Assembly (NCBI GenBank): GCA_016699855.1
Contig: CP064988.1
Span: 1,454,501 to 1,518,500 of the forward strand
Direction: 5' to 3'
DNA length: 64,000 nucleotides
Source of the DNA: Rhodospirillales bacterium
GTDB lineage: Bacteria > Pseudomonadota > Alphaproteobacteria > Reyranellales > Reyranellaceae
Shown one piece after another: positions 1 to 9,376 of this stretch; positions within the stretch are counted from its first letter, which is position 1; each line of letters starts with the position of its first letter. The notes under the pieces were generated by a model, which searched no databases, was not told the DNA's origin, and saw only the letters and a program-made list of their open reading frames with translations. The position numbers were made by a program, and so were the translations under genes.

Positions 1-975
1 TGCCCGTCGCCGAGATCGTCGAGCGCCGGCGCGGCTTCGACGCAGCGGTCGCGCTTCAGCGGGCAGCGCGGATGGAAATGGCATCCCGCCGGCGGATCGA
101 GCGCGCTGGCGATCTCGCCGCGCGCCTTCTCGAACGCGGCGGTCGAGGTCTTGAACGGATCGGGGATCGCCGCGATCAGCGCGCGCGTGTAGGGATGGCG
201 CGGATCCTCGAAAATGCGGCGCCAGCCGCCGGTCTCGACGATGCGGCCGAGATACATGACGGCGACCCGGTCGCTCATGTGCTCGACCACGCCGAGGTCG
301 TGGCTGATCATGATGTAGGCGAGGCCCAGCTCGTCCTTCAGCTCGAGCAGCAGGTTGATGATCTGGGCGCGGATCGAGACGTCGAGCGCCGACACCGGCT
401 CGTCGCAGATGACCAGGCGCGGGCGCAGGATCAGCGCCCGCGCGATGCCGATGCGCTGGCGCTGGCCGCCGGAGAACTCGTGCGGATAGCGGTCGGCGTG
501 CTCCGGCCGCAGCCCGACCTTGGCCATCATGTCGGCGACGCGGTGGTCGACCTCGGCGCGGTCGCGCACGCCGTGCAGGCGCAGTGGATCGGCGAGCGTG
601 CGGCGCACGGTCTGGCGCGGATTGAGCGACGCGTAGGGGTCCTGGAACACCATCTGCACGGTGCGCGCCGTGGCCATCCGGTCGAGCGCGCCGTCGGCGC
701 CGAGCGCCCGGCCGTCGAGCAGGACGCGGCCGGAGGTCGGCGCCACCAGCCCCATGACGGCGAGCGCCAAGGTCGATTTTCCGCAGCCCGACTCGCCCAC
801 CAGGCCAAGGCACTCGCCGGGCTTCACCTCGAGATCGACGCCGTCGACCGCCTTCAGCAGGCGCTTGCGGCCCGCGAACCCGCCGCCGACGGCGTAGTGG
901 ACGGCGAGGCGGTCCAGCCGCAGCAACGGGCCGTCGCCGGCGGGCGGCGGCGATGGCGCGGTGGCGGCGGCCATG

Positions 976-983
<8 letters not shown>
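1..983 (-). CDS. Oligopeptide ABC transporter ATP-binding protein, DppF/OppF type (partial)
   Basis: This is the last gene of the minus-strand peptide importer operon and runs off the left edge. Translating the complement gives a full ABC ATPase. It has a Walker A GESGCGKST, a Q-loop FQDPYASLNP typical of OppF/DppF proteins, the signature FSGGQRQR, Walker B LVICDEPVSALD and the switch ISHDLG, then the C-terminal oligopeptide motif CHFHPRCP. Two in-frame starts exist at 983 and 974. The 983 start overlaps the end of the upstream ATPase gene (976), as expected for translational coupling, so I prefer it. The protein would energise import together with its partner ATPase. The family is certain, the substrate is not, and the last few residues lie outside the window. 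Confidence 0.9.
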
Positions 984-1949
<966 letters not shown>

Positions 1950-1953
<4 letters not shown>

Positions 1954-2777
1954 GCGCGGCGCGCCACGGACTGGGGATCGAGGATGTCGCGCAGCCCGTC
2001 GCCCAGCAGGTTGAGGCCGAGCACGGTGAAGAAGATGGCGAGGCCGGGGAACACCGACAGCCACGGCGCCGTGGTGATCTGCTCGCGCGCCTCCGACAGC
2101 ATGCTGCCCCAGCTCGGGAAGGGCGGGCGGATGCCGAGGCCAAGGAAGGACAGTGCCGCTTCGGCGAGGATCGCGCCGCCCATGCCCAGGGTGGCGATGA
2201 CGATCAGCGGGCCGAGCATGTTGGGCAGCAGCTGCGTGAACATGATGCGCAGGTCGCCGTAGCCGAGGATGCGGGCGGCCTGCACGTAGCCCTGCGACTT
2301 CAACGACAGGACCTGCGCGCGCGCGATGCGGCAGGAATACGACCAGTTGGTGAGGCCCAGCGCGATCAGCAGGCTGGTGAGGCCGGGACCGAGGATCGCC
2401 ATGATGGCGAGCGCGAAGATCAGCGAGGGGATCGCCAGCATCAGGTTGGTGACGCCGCTGACGACGTCGTCCCAGACGCCGCCCCAGTAGCCGGCGGTCA
2501 GCCCGAGCGCGACGCCGATGACGCTGTTGGCGATCTGCGACACCACGCCGACCGTCAGCGAGATGCGCGCGCCGTGCACGATGCGCGAATAGATGTCGCG
2601 GCCCTGCGCGTCGGTGCCGAACGGGAACTCCCGCCCCGGCGGGATCTCGGCGTTCATCAGGTTGGCGTCGAGCACCGGATCGGTCAGCGCGATCCACGGC
2701 GCCAGCACGGCGACCGCGATGGCGAGCCCGACCAGCCCGCCGCCGACCTTGAGGTTGGCCCCCAGCCTCACCGCCAT
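1950..2777 (-). CDS. Peptide ABC transporter permease, DppC/OppC type
   Basis: A 275-residue inner-membrane permease. It opens with a hydrophobic segment (about residues 10-30), followed by the N-terminal extension typical of DppC proteins, then five more membrane segments. The cytoplasmic EAA loop that docks the ATPase is visible as QAARILGYGD. I chose the ATG at 2777, giving MAVRLGANLK; longer in-frame extensions read back into the upstream permease and look non-coding. Its stop overlaps the next start by four bases. It forms the translocation pore with the upstream DppB-type protein. Substrate unknown; dipeptides, oligopeptides or related solutes are typical. Confidence 0.93.
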
Positions 2778-2781
2778 GGCG

Positions 2782-3717
2782 TCACCCGTAACGGATGCGC
2801 GGGTCGATCGCGACGTAGGCGAGGTCGACCAGCGTGTTGATGGCGAGGAAGAACACAACGATCAGCAGGATGCACCCCTGCACGGCGGGGATGTCGCGCT
2901 GGAAGACGGAATCGACCAGCAGCGAGCCGAGGCCGGGCCAGGAGAAGAGCTTCTCGACGACCACCGCCTGGCCCATCAGCGAGCCGAACTGCAGGCCGAT
3001 CGTGGTCAGCACCAGGACCAGCGCGTTGCGCATGACGTGCCACTCCACCACGCGCGCCTCGCTCATGCCCTTGCTGCGCGCGGTGCGCACGAAGTCGGCG
3101 TTGAGCACGTCGAGCACGGCGGCGCGGGTCGTGCGCGCCAGCAGCGCCATCGGGCTGACCCCCAGCGCGAGCGCCGGCAGCGTCAGGTGGGCGAGGCCGC
3201 CCTCGCCGTAGCCAAAGCTCGGCAGCAGCTTGAGCTGCAGGGCGAACAGGTACATCAACATCAGTCCGAGCCAGAACTTCGGCAGCGACAGGCCGGAGAT
3301 CGCCACCACCATCGAGGCGGTGTCGAGCGCGCTGCCGGGCTTGAGCGCGGCGACGAAGCCCAGCGGCACCCCGACCACGATGGCGAACAGCATGGAGGCG
3401 AGGACCAGCTTGAGCGATGGCCACAGGCGCGCGCCGATCAGCTTGGTCACCGGTTCGCGGGTGCGGAACGAGTTGCCGAAATCGCCGACCACGGTGCGTC
3501 CGACGTATTTGACGAACCGTTCGACCAGCGGGTCGTCGAGCCCCATCTCCTTGCGCATGCGCTCCATCACGGCGGGGTCGACCATGCCGCGGCCGTCCTC
3601 GTTCATGCCGGAGATGAAGCTGCCGGGCAGGACGCTGAACAGCAGGAAGACCAGCGCGACGACCGCCACGAGGGTCGGCACGACGTTGAGCAGGCGCCTG
3701 ACGAGGACAGCGAGCAT
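2782..3717 (-). CDS. Peptide ABC transporter permease, DppB/OppB type
   Basis: A 311-residue permease with the family layout: an N-terminal membrane helix (MLAVLVRRLLNVVPTLVAVV), a periplasmic domain, then a cluster of five helices and the EAA loop VRTARSKGMSEARV. The length matches the DppB family (about 305-340 residues). It lies four bases upstream of the DppC-type gene and 69 bases downstream of the substrate-binding protein gene. A strong hairpin sits in that gap. The start is the first ATG. The protein partners DppC to form the membrane channel. Confidence 0.94.
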   Translation of the reverse strand: MLAVLVRRLLNVVPTLVAVVALVFLLFSVLPGSFISGMNEDGRGMVDPAVMERMRKEMGLDDPLVERFVKYVGRTVVGDFGNSFRTREPVTKLIGARLWPSLKLVLASMLFAIVVGVPLGFVAALKPGSALDTASMVVAISGLSLPKFWLGLMLMYLFALQLKLLPSFGYGEGGLAHLTLPALALGVSPMALLARTTRAAVLDVLNADFVRTARSKGMSEARVVEWHVMRNALVLVLTTIGLQFGSLMGQAVVVEKLFSWPGLGSLLVDSVFQRDIPAVQGCILLIVVFFLAINTLVDLAYVAIDPRIRYG

Positions 3718-3736
3718 CGTGGATCCGTCACGCAGC

Positions 3737-3759
3737 GGACGGCGGGGACGCCGCCGTCC
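3737..3759 (-). promoter_or_regulatory. Intercistronic hairpin between binding-protein and permease genes
   Basis: Perfect 9-bp inverted repeat ggacggcgg / ccgccgtcc with a five-base loop, between the stop of the binding-protein gene (3787) and the permease start (3717). No T-run follows on the minus strand, so it is not a classical terminator. Hairpins in this position usually stabilise the upstream mRNA or reduce readthrough, so that more binding protein than permease is made. That role is inferred. Confidence 0.6.
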
Positions 3760-3786
3760 GCGCGTGGACCGTTCGACCGCTTCCGG

Positions 3787-5370
3787 TCACTTCGCCGGCG
3801 ACTTCTCGTCGACCCAGATGTCCTCGACATACTGGTGGGTGATCTCGGTCGGGTTGGCCTGCAGGCCGTGGATCCACGGCTGGTAGGCGAGCACGGCCTT
3901 GTTGTAGTTGAAGAACCACACCGGCGCCTCCTCGTGGATCAGCGCGTTGGCCTGGCGCAGCAGGTCGTTGCGCTTGGCCTGGTCGGCGGTCTTGCCGGCG
4001 TCGTCGAGCAGCTTGTCGAAGGCCGGGTTGTTGAAGCCGGTGTAGTTGCAGGCCGTGCGCGGCGTCTTGGAGTAGTAGCAGCGCAGCGTGGCGAGCGAGT
4101 CCGGCCCGGTCAGGTTCGAGCCGATATAGGCCTGGTGGTCGCCCTTCTGCGCGATCTCGGTCAGCACCGTGACCTCGACCAGCTTGGGCTTCACCTTGAT
4201 GCCGACGCGCGCCAACATCGGGATGATGGCCTCGACGATCGGCAGGCCCCAGCTCTCGTTCGGGCTGGTGGTCAGCTCGAACTCGAAGCCGTTGGGATAG
4301 CCCGCCTCGGCCAGCAGCTTCTTGGCCTTCTCAGGGTCGAAGGCGTAGGGCTTCATCGCCTTGTCGTAGGCCGGCGACGACAGCGGCAGCCAGCTCGTCG
4401 CGCGGTAGGCCTTGTCCTTGACCAGCCGCTTGATGATCAGGTCGGTGTCGATGGCGTGGTTGACCGCCTGGCGCACGCGCTTGTCGGAGAACGGCTTGTA
4501 GGCGTGGTTCAGGGTGAGCGCGCGGGTGAACATCTCCGCGACCTCGAGGATGCCGCCCTTCAGCGCCGGGTCCTCCCGGTAGGCGACGTACTGCGCCGGC
4601 CCGAGGATCGAGGTGTCGATCTCCTTGTTGCGGAAGGCGACGTCGCGCGCGGCGGCCTCGGCCATGATCTGCACCACGAGCCGGTCGGCGTAGGGCTTGC
4701 CCGGCTTGTAGAATTTCTCCCAGCGCTCGGCGACGACGCGGCTGCCGGGGATGTGCTCCTTGAACTTGAACGGGCCGAGGCCGACGGGATTGGCCGCGAA
4801 ATTGCCCTTCTCGACCTCCTCCTTCGGCAGGATCGCCGTGGTGCCGGAGAAGAAGTAGTAGGCCGGGTCGACGATGTCCGTGACCGTCATCTCGAGCGTG
4901 AAGTCGTCGATCTTCCGCAGGCCGGAGATCTCCTTGGCCTGGCCCTTCTCGACGTCGACCGCGCCCTTGATGACGCGCACGTAGCGCGCGGCGGCGAAGC
5001 CCTTGGTGCCGTCCATGATGCGCGTGAACGACCAGATGACGTCGTCCGCCGTCATCTTGCGGCCGTTGTGGAAGAAGGCGTCGTCGCGCAGCTTGAAGGT
5101 GTGCGTCAGCCCGTCGGCCGACGCCGTGACCGAGAGCGCCAGCTCGGGCACCAGCTTGCCGCCGGCCGAATCCCAGTTGAACAGCGTGCGGTGGATCGCC
5201 TTGCCGACGATGTCGTCCTGCGCGCGCGGCGTGGCGTGCGGGTCGAGGCTGCCGAAGCTGGCGGCGTAGGGCGCCGTCATGCGGATCGTGCCGCCCTTGC
5301 GCGGCGTCTGCGCGTCGGCGACGCCCGCGAAGAGCGTCAGCACCGCGGCTACAATGGCGAACTTCCTCAT
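3787..5370 (-). CDS. Periplasmic substrate-binding protein of a peptide ABC transporter (SBP_bac_5)
   Basis: A 527-residue family-5 extracellular solute-binding protein. The ATG at 5370 gives MRKFAIVAAVLTLFAGVADA, a clear Sec signal peptide cleaved near residue 20; a G-rich ribosome site lies just upstream. The longer in-frame version lacks a signal peptide and is rejected. The mature protein shows the family signature (GLTHTFKLRDDAFFHNGR, then MTADDVIWSFTR), as in DppA/OppA/GsiB. It is the first gene of a five-gene operon and captures substrate in the periplasm for the two permeases. Substrate cannot be read from sequence; peptides, glutathione, opines or nickel chelates are all possible. 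Confidence 0.94.
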   Translation of the reverse strand: MRKFAIVAAVLTLFAGVADAQTPRKGGTIRMTAPYAASFGSLDPHATPRAQDDIVGKAIHRTLFNWDSAGGKLVPELALSVTASADGLTHTFKLRDDAFFHNGRKMTADDVIWSFTRIMDGTKGFAAARYVRVIKGAVDVEKGQAKEISGLRKIDDFTLEMTVTDIVDPAYYFFSGTTAILPKEEVEKGNFAANPVGLGPFKFKEHIPGSRVVAERWEKFYKPGKPYADRLVVQIMAEAAARDVAFRNKEIDTSILGPAQYVAYREDPALKGGILEVAEMFTRALTLNHAYKPFSDKRVRQAVNHAIDTDLIIKRLVKDKAYRATSWLPLSSPAYDKAMKPYAFDPEKAKKLLAEAGYPNGFEFELTTSPNESWGLPIVEAIIPMLARVGIKVKPKLVEVTVLTEIAQKGDHQAYIGSNLTGPDSLATLRCYYSKTPRTACNYTGFNNPAFDKLLDDAGKTADQAKRNDLLRQANALIHEEAPVWFFNYNKAVLAYQPWIHGLQANPTEITHQYVEDIWVDEKSPAK

Positions 5371-5526
5371 CGCGATCCCCCCAGATCCCGCGCGGCGCGG
5401 ACGGTCGCGCCGGCGTTGTCCGGCGCCATATGACCACCGCGCGCGCCGGCAACGCAAGCTTCACGCGCCGACGGCCGGCGGAAGCGCCGGCGGCGGGCCG
5501 GAACCGCGCGTCAGAGGGGATGGTCG

Positions 5527-5584
5527 TGGTGCCCGCGGCCCGACTCGAACGGGCACGCCGTTTCCGGCGGATGATTTTGAGAGA
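5527..5584 (-). tRNA. 3' half of tRNA-Leu(CAA): left attachment site (attL) of the ICE
   Basis: Read on the minus strand, the segment contains an anticodon loop CTCAAAA (anticodon CAA), a long class-II variable arm (CGCCG GAAA CGGCG), a T-arm with stem GCCCG/CGGGC and loop TTCGAGT, an acceptor 3' strand CGCGGGC, discriminator A and encoded CCA. No matching 5' acceptor, D-arm or anticodon 5' stem exists to the right; the sequence there is element DNA. This is what remains at one end when an element integrates into the 3' end of a tRNA gene. The intact gene should lie at the right end, outside this window. An integrase gene starts 176 bases away, which supports the reading. Exact core limits cannot be set without attR. 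Confidence 0.85.
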
Positions 5585-5759
5585 CCGGATATGCCCTATC
5601 CTTTGTGTATCCGGCAGTATCCGTTTTCCCGATAACCGATTGTCAGCACTAGCTTTTTTCGGTTCTCAGAACACACATACCTAGCCGGACGTACGCTACG
5701 GTTGGCTTTCTAGGTGCACCTATGTTGCACCTGAAATCCAACCTCAACGGAGGTTAGGA
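5585..5759 (+). promoter_or_regulatory. Element end: integrase promoter and possible arm-type sites
   Basis: This 175-base stretch between attL and the integrase start is less GC-rich than its surroundings. It holds a perfect 10-bp palindrome aggtgcacct (5712-5721) and a second ttgcacct copy (5725-5732), both candidates for integrase or excisionase arm sites, and a good ribosome site (ggaggt near 5749). No gene is visible. The function of the repeats is inferred from position only. Confidence 0.4.
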
Positions 5760-7181
5760 ATGCCCAAAATCAAACTCACTAAGACTGCTGTCGACGCCGC
5801 AACCGCCCAGGAGCGCGATTACGAACTCCGCGATACGACGATACCGGGGTTCCTTGTCAAGGTCACCCCGACCGGCCGCAAGATATTCATGGTCGCCTAT
5901 GTCGCCCATAACGGACAGCGCCGAAAGCCCGCTATCGGCCGCTACGGTGAGATCACCGTCGAGCAAGCTCGGGGCATCGCTCAGGACTGGTTGGCCGAAG
6001 TCCGCCGCGGCATCGATCCCAGCGCCGAGCGAGCCACCGCCCGGCAGGCGCCTACGGTCAAAGAACTCTTTGACCGGTTCATCACCGACTACTCGGAGAG
6101 CCGCAACAAGCCATCCACGGTCGAGTCGAACCGCGGTTACGGCAGGCGCTACATCATCCCGGTGCTCGGCCAATTGAAGGTGCCCGACGTCGCCCGCGCC
6201 GACATCTCAAACCTAATGAAGAAGATGTCGAAGAAGCCGACGAACGCGAACCGCGTCCTCGCCGCCGTGCGGAAGATGTTCAACATGGCCGAGGTCTGGG
6301 GCATGCGCCCCGACGGGTCGAACCCGTGCCGCCACGTCCCGAAGTACCCGGAACGGGGAAAGACACGGCTCATCACCGACAGCGAAATGAAGAAGCTCTT
6401 CGCCTACCTCGCGCGCGCCGAGGCGGAGGGGCTTGAGCATCCCTTCATCATTCTGGCGATCCGTCTCCAGTTCGAATTCGCCGCGCGCATGTCGGAGATC
6501 CTCCAGCTCGAATGGTCCTGGATCGATTACGACAACCGGCGGGTGGTCTGGCCTGACAGCAAGACCGGCGGCATGTCCAAGCCCATGAGCGCAGAAGCGC
6601 AGCGGCTCTTCGAGACTGCGCCGCTCCTGGAGGAATCGCCCTTCGTCTGCCCGTCCGTCTTCGATCCCAACCTGCCAATGTCGAAGCACACCTATTACCA
6701 GGGCTGGCGGCGCATTCTTGAGCGCGCCGGACTGCCGCATATCGGAACGCATGGCATCCGCCACCGCTCGGCGACCGACATCGCCAACTCCGGCGTGCCG
6801 GTGAAGGTCGGCATGGCGCTCACCGCGCACAAGACGGTGACCATGTTCATGAAGTACGTGCACACCGAGGACGATCCGGTGCGAGCTGCGGCGGAGGCGG
6901 TGAACCAGCGGCGACAGGCGTTGCTCGGTGGTCAGCCGGCGACCCTAGCTCCGATCTCCACGCCGGCGCCGGTTGTGGACGTGCCTTCGGTGGCGCCTGA
7001 AGTCGAGGCGATCGAGCCAGTGCTGACGGCAGCCGGCAAGCCCCTCGGCTACGAGGACGGCCAGTATGCCTCCCGCACCAAGCTCGGAAACTATCGACCG
7101 TTCCGTCACCGCTCTGGTGAAAACCGCGCCGTCCCTCCCGGCACCAAGCGCGACGAGAACAAGGAGGCGAGCCATGCGTAA
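5760..7181 (+). CDS. int: P4-type tyrosine recombinase (ICE integrase)
   Basis: A 473-residue integrase that would insert and excise the element at tRNA-Leu. Residues 1-90 are the DUF4102/arm-binding domain (IPGFLVKVTPTGRK, IGRYGEITVEQAR), 95-190 the SAM-like core-binding domain, and 205-380 the catalytic domain. The catalytic set is visible: R243 (AARMSE), K274, H331-x-x-R334 (HGIR), H357 and nucleophile Y366 (MKYVH). The C-terminal 90 residues are low-complexity and look dispensable. The start has a strong ribosome site. The 3' end overlaps the next, excisionase-like gene by 8 bases. It lies 176 bases from the tRNA fragment, the classical arrangement. Confidence 0.96.
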   Translation: MPKIKLTKTAVDAATAQERDYELRDTTIPGFLVKVTPTGRKIFMVAYVAHNGQRRKPAIGRYGEITVEQARGIAQDWLAEVRRGIDPSAERATARQAPTVKELFDRFITDYSESRNKPSTVESNRGYGRRYIIPVLGQLKVPDVARADISNLMKKMSKKPTNANRVLAAVRKMFNMAEVWGMRPDGSNPCRHVPKYPERGKTRLITDSEMKKLFAYLARAEAEGLEHPFIILAIRLQFEFAARMSEILQLEWSWIDYDNRRVVWPDSKTGGMSKPMSAEAQRLFETAPLLEESPFVCPSVFDPNLPMSKHTYYQGWRRILERAGLPHIGTHGIRHRSATDIANSGVPVKVGMALTAHKTVTMFMKYVHTEDDPVRAAAEAVNQRRQALLGGQPATLAPISTPAPVVDVPSVAPEVEAIEPVLTAAGKPLGYEDGQYASRTKLGNYRPFRHRSGENRAVPPGTKRDENKEASHA

Positions 7182-7476
7182 GGACGCCAACCCGCAGCGT
7201 CGTTGGCCTACGCCGGACATCCTGCGTCGGGCCAGGTTCGTCGAGGACGCCGGACCGATCCGCTTCGTCGATACCGAGGCGGCCGCCCGCTACCTCGCCC
7301 TCGAAGCGCACACGCTGGAATGCTACCGCTCGCTAGGCGGCGGACCCGCTTTCCACAAGTTCGGGAAATGGGTCCGCTACGCGGTCGATGATCTCGACGC
7401 CTGGGCCGAAAGTTGCCGTCGCGTGACCACGGCGTCGCCGGCCGCACCGCGCACCCTTCCTATTGACCGAACATAG
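7174..7476 (+). CDS. AlpA/excisionase-like MerR-type helix-turn-helix protein
   Basis: A 100-residue protein starting at the ATG at 7174 behind the ribosome site aaggagg, overlapping the integrase stop. The core IRFVDTEAAARYLALEAHTL followed by GPAFHKFGKWVRY and DLDAWAE is the helix_turn_helix_17 fold (a winged HTH with the RYxxxDLDxW ending) shared by excisionases and AlpA regulators. Position and coupling to int suggest a recombination directionality factor or a regulator of int. A second, RdfS-like candidate sits at 35275, so which one drives excision is open. Confidence 0.8.
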   Translation: MRKDANPQRRWPTPDILRRARFVEDAGPIRFVDTEAAARYLALEAHTLECYRSLGGGPAFHKFGKWVRYAVDDLDAWAESCRRVTTASPAAPRTLPIDRT

Positions 7477-7491
7477 CTCATAGGCTATATC
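7463..7491 (+). promoter_or_regulatory. Candidate sigma-70-type promoter for the toxin-antitoxin/ABC-3C operon
   Basis: TTGACC at 7463-7468, a 17-base spacer and TATATC at 7486-7491, just ahead of the toxin ATG at 7495. If the -10 call is right, transcription would start at or just after the ATG, implying a nearly leaderless message or a slightly different start. Seen in sequence only; tentative. Confidence 0.35.
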
Positions 7492-7494
7492 GAT

Positions 7495-7860
7495 ATGTGG
7501 GAAGTCAAACTACACAAAGCCTTCGAAGCGGAGTTTCAGGCCTTCGAGCCGACCGTTCAGGACGCCATGCTGGTGGTCGCCAAGGTGCTTGCCGATTTCG
7601 GTCCGCAGCTTGGCCGGCCGCATGTCGATACGCTGAAGGGATCGAAACACGCCAATATGAAGGAGTTGCGGTTCGAGGCAGCCGATGGCGAATGGCGGGC
7701 AGCCTTCGCCTTCGACCCTGAGAGAAACGCGATCGTGCTCGTGGCCGGCGACAAGTCGGGCGGAAGCCAGAAGCGCTTCTACAGAAGCCTGATCGCAAAG
7801 GCGGACTTACGGTTTTCCGACCATCTGGAAAGCCTGAAATCCGGAAAAAAGGAAAAGTGA
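7495..7860 (+). CDS. HigB/RelE-type toxin (Gp49-like, DUF891)
   Basis: A 121-residue basic protein. The pattern MWEVKLHKAF, then MKELRF and EWRAAFAFDPERNAIVLVAGDKSG, and the KRFYRSLIAKAD ending, match the phage-derived Gp49/HigB toxin family, ribosome-dependent mRNA interferases of the RelE fold. An XRE antitoxin gene follows one base after the stop, in toxin-first order as in higBA. The antitoxin in turn overlaps the ABC-3C operon. It likely stabilises the element, and the pair may set expression of the genes behind it. Family assignment is firm; activity is untested. Confidence 0.88.
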   Translation: MWEVKLHKAFEAEFQAFEPTVQDAMLVVAKVLADFGPQLGRPHVDTLKGSKHANMKELRFEAADGEWRAAFAFDPERNAIVLVAGDKSGGSQKRFYRSLIAKADLRFSDHLESLKSGKKEK

Positions 7861-7861
7861 G

Positions 7862-8230
7862 ATGGCACGGAGCCTGAACGAAATCATTTCCGAGCTGCCG
7901 CCGGAGCGCCAGGCGGACATCGAGGCACGCTATCAGGACCTCAAGCAGGAAGTCGAAGGCCTTCGGGAGCTGCGCCAGATTACCGGCAAGGCACAGGCCG
8001 AGATCGCCACCGCGCTCAACATCAAGCAGCCCTCGGTCTCCAAGATCGAGAAGCAGGCCGATATGTATCTCTCGACACTCCGCAGCTATGTCGAGGCCGT
8101 CGGCGGCAAGCTGGAACTCATGGTGAAACTGCCGAAGCGGCCGGCCATGCGCATTCATCATCTCGGCGACGTCGCACCGGCGGTGCGTGCGCCAAAGCCA
8201 ACCCGGGCAGCCAAACAGCGCCATGGATGA
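7862..8230 (+). CDS. XRE-family antitoxin (HigA-like)
   Basis: A 122-residue protein with a HTH_3 core LRELRQITGKAQAEIATALN followed by IKQPSVSKIEKQAD, preceded by a helical N-terminus (RQADIEARYQDLKQE). The tail GGKLELMVKLP is typical of antitoxins paired with Gp49-type toxins. It should neutralise the toxin and repress their shared promoter. Its stop codon lies inside the first codons of the next gene (8-base overlap at 8223-8230), so the toxin-antitoxin pair and the ABC-3C genes are probably one transcript. Confidence 0.88.
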   Translation: MARSLNEIISELPPERQADIEARYQDLKQEVEGLRELRQITGKAQAEIATALNIKQPSVSKIEKQADMYLSTLRSYVEAVGGKLELMVKLPKRPAMRIHHLGDVAPAVRAPKPTRAAKQRHG

Positions 8231-9134
8231 GCTGCAGCACTCCATCTATGTCGATCGCTTCCGACTGGCCTTCCACACCCAGCGCGGCACGGCGTTCCAA
8301 GACTGGTTCGTTCGGCTCGCGGGCTATGCTTTCGGCGCCGATTTCGAAGAAGTGCGTCCTTATGGTCCCTACGGCGATCTAAAATGCGACGGCCGCCGCG
8401 TCAGCACCAAGTCCGTCTTCCAGTGCTACGCCCCCGACGCGATGAAAGAAGCCGAACTGATCGCCAAGGTCGATGAGGACTTCCATGGCGCACGCGGTCA
8501 TTGGAATGCCGATATGGCCGAGTGGGTCTTCGTCCATAATGATGGCCGAGGCCTCCCGCCCAACGCAGTCCAGCATATCGATAGCCTGCGGCAGGCGCAT
8601 GCGCCGCTTACCATCCAGACCTGGTCAGAGCCGGAGCTCCTGAAGCTCGCGATGGGCCTCGAACTGGCCGCCCTGCAGGCGCTGTTCGGCCCGGCGGCTT
8701 CGATCGCCATTGTCGATCGCCTTGTGATGGCCGACCTCGTGCCGATCATTGAAGCGCTGCAGCGTCAGGACCCGAACGCCGGCGATCCGCCGCTCACCCC
8801 GCCGTCGTTGGAGAAGCTGGAAAAGAACGCGCTCTCGGAAGAATCCGGGCTCCTGCTGCGGATCGGCCGGCGCAAGTCGAGCCTCGTCGATACCTTCTTT
8901 CGCAAGAGCCCTCGGCCGGATCTCGGCGAGCGTATCGCCGAGGCGTTCCGCATGCGCTACGCCGAGTTGAAAGCCTTAGATCTTCCGGCCGATACGATCT
9001 TCAAGCACCTGCAGGACTATGCCGGGATGAATGGGGAACCCAAGCGCCAGGGCGCCGCGCTGGCCGTGCTCGCCTATTTCTTCGATAGTTGCGACATCTT
9101 CGAGGATCCTCTCGTCTCCGTGGAGGCGTCATGA
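8223..9134 (+). CDS. ABC-3C system effector: REase-like N-terminus plus C-terminal ABC-3C domain
   Basis: A 303-residue protein starting at ATG 8223 (MDELQHSIYVDRF), inside the antitoxin stop; a longer start at 8187 is possible but less likely. The N-terminal part contains GTAFQDWF, then GDLKCDGRR and VFQCYAP, a D...x(n)...QxYxP arrangement that looks like a restriction-endonuclease fold, as in several ABC-3C effectors. The rest is helical and fits an ABC-3C C-terminal domain (PDLGERIAEAFRMRYAEL). It is followed by a middle component and a DUF2326 ATPase with ATGA overlaps. ABC-3C systems are known from comparative genomics as predicted conflict/defence systems. Nuclease activity is inferred. 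Confidence 0.75.
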   Translation: MDELQHSIYVDRFRLAFHTQRGTAFQDWFVRLAGYAFGADFEEVRPYGPYGDLKCDGRRVSTKSVFQCYAPDAMKEAELIAKVDEDFHGARGHWNADMAEWVFVHNDGRGLPPNAVQHIDSLRQAHAPLTIQTWSEPELLKLAMGLELAALQALFGPAASIAIVDRLVMADLVPIIEALQRQDPNAGDPPLTPPSLEKLEKNALSEESGLLLRIGRRKSSLVDTFFRKSPRPDLGERIAEAFRMRYAELKALDLPADTIFKHLQDYAGMNGEPKRQGAALAVLAYFFDSCDIFEDPLVSVEAS

Positions 9135-9376
9135 TCCTGCCAACAAAGCATGTCCGTCCGGACCGCGCGCTCATCGGCGTCGGCGCCGAGGTCCTGGAAA
9201 TCCTGAAGCGACCGATGACCATGTCCCGCCTGTGGGACGAGGTGCGCGGCCGCCGCTCGCAACATGCTCCCAATGCGCCGATCGACTATCAATGGTTCAT
9301 TCTCGCACTGGACCTGCTCTACACGATCGGGGCGCTCGACTTCGAGCGCGGCCTCGTGCGGAGGGTCGCGTCATGA
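9131..9376 (+). CDS. ABC-3C middle component (MC6-like)
   Basis: An 81-residue protein with four-base overlaps on both sides (ATGA at 9131 and at 9373). It resembles a small winged-helix unit: MSRLWDEVRGR near residues 31-41, then YQWFILALDLLYTIGALDFE. Its size and place between the effector and the DUF2326 ATPase match the middle component of ABC-3C systems, thought to bridge sensor ATPase and effector. Assignment rests mainly on context and general pattern. Confidence 0.75.
   Translation: MILPTKHVRPDRALIGVGAEVLEILKRPMTMSRLWDEVRGRRSQHAPNAPIDYQWFILALDLLYTIGALDFERGLVRRVAS

Noticed and set aside
2593..5433. 946-codon open frame on the plus strand across the ABC operon
   Set aside because: It is the antisense of two permease genes and a binding-protein gene; low-complexity R/H/D/Q sequence with no domain.
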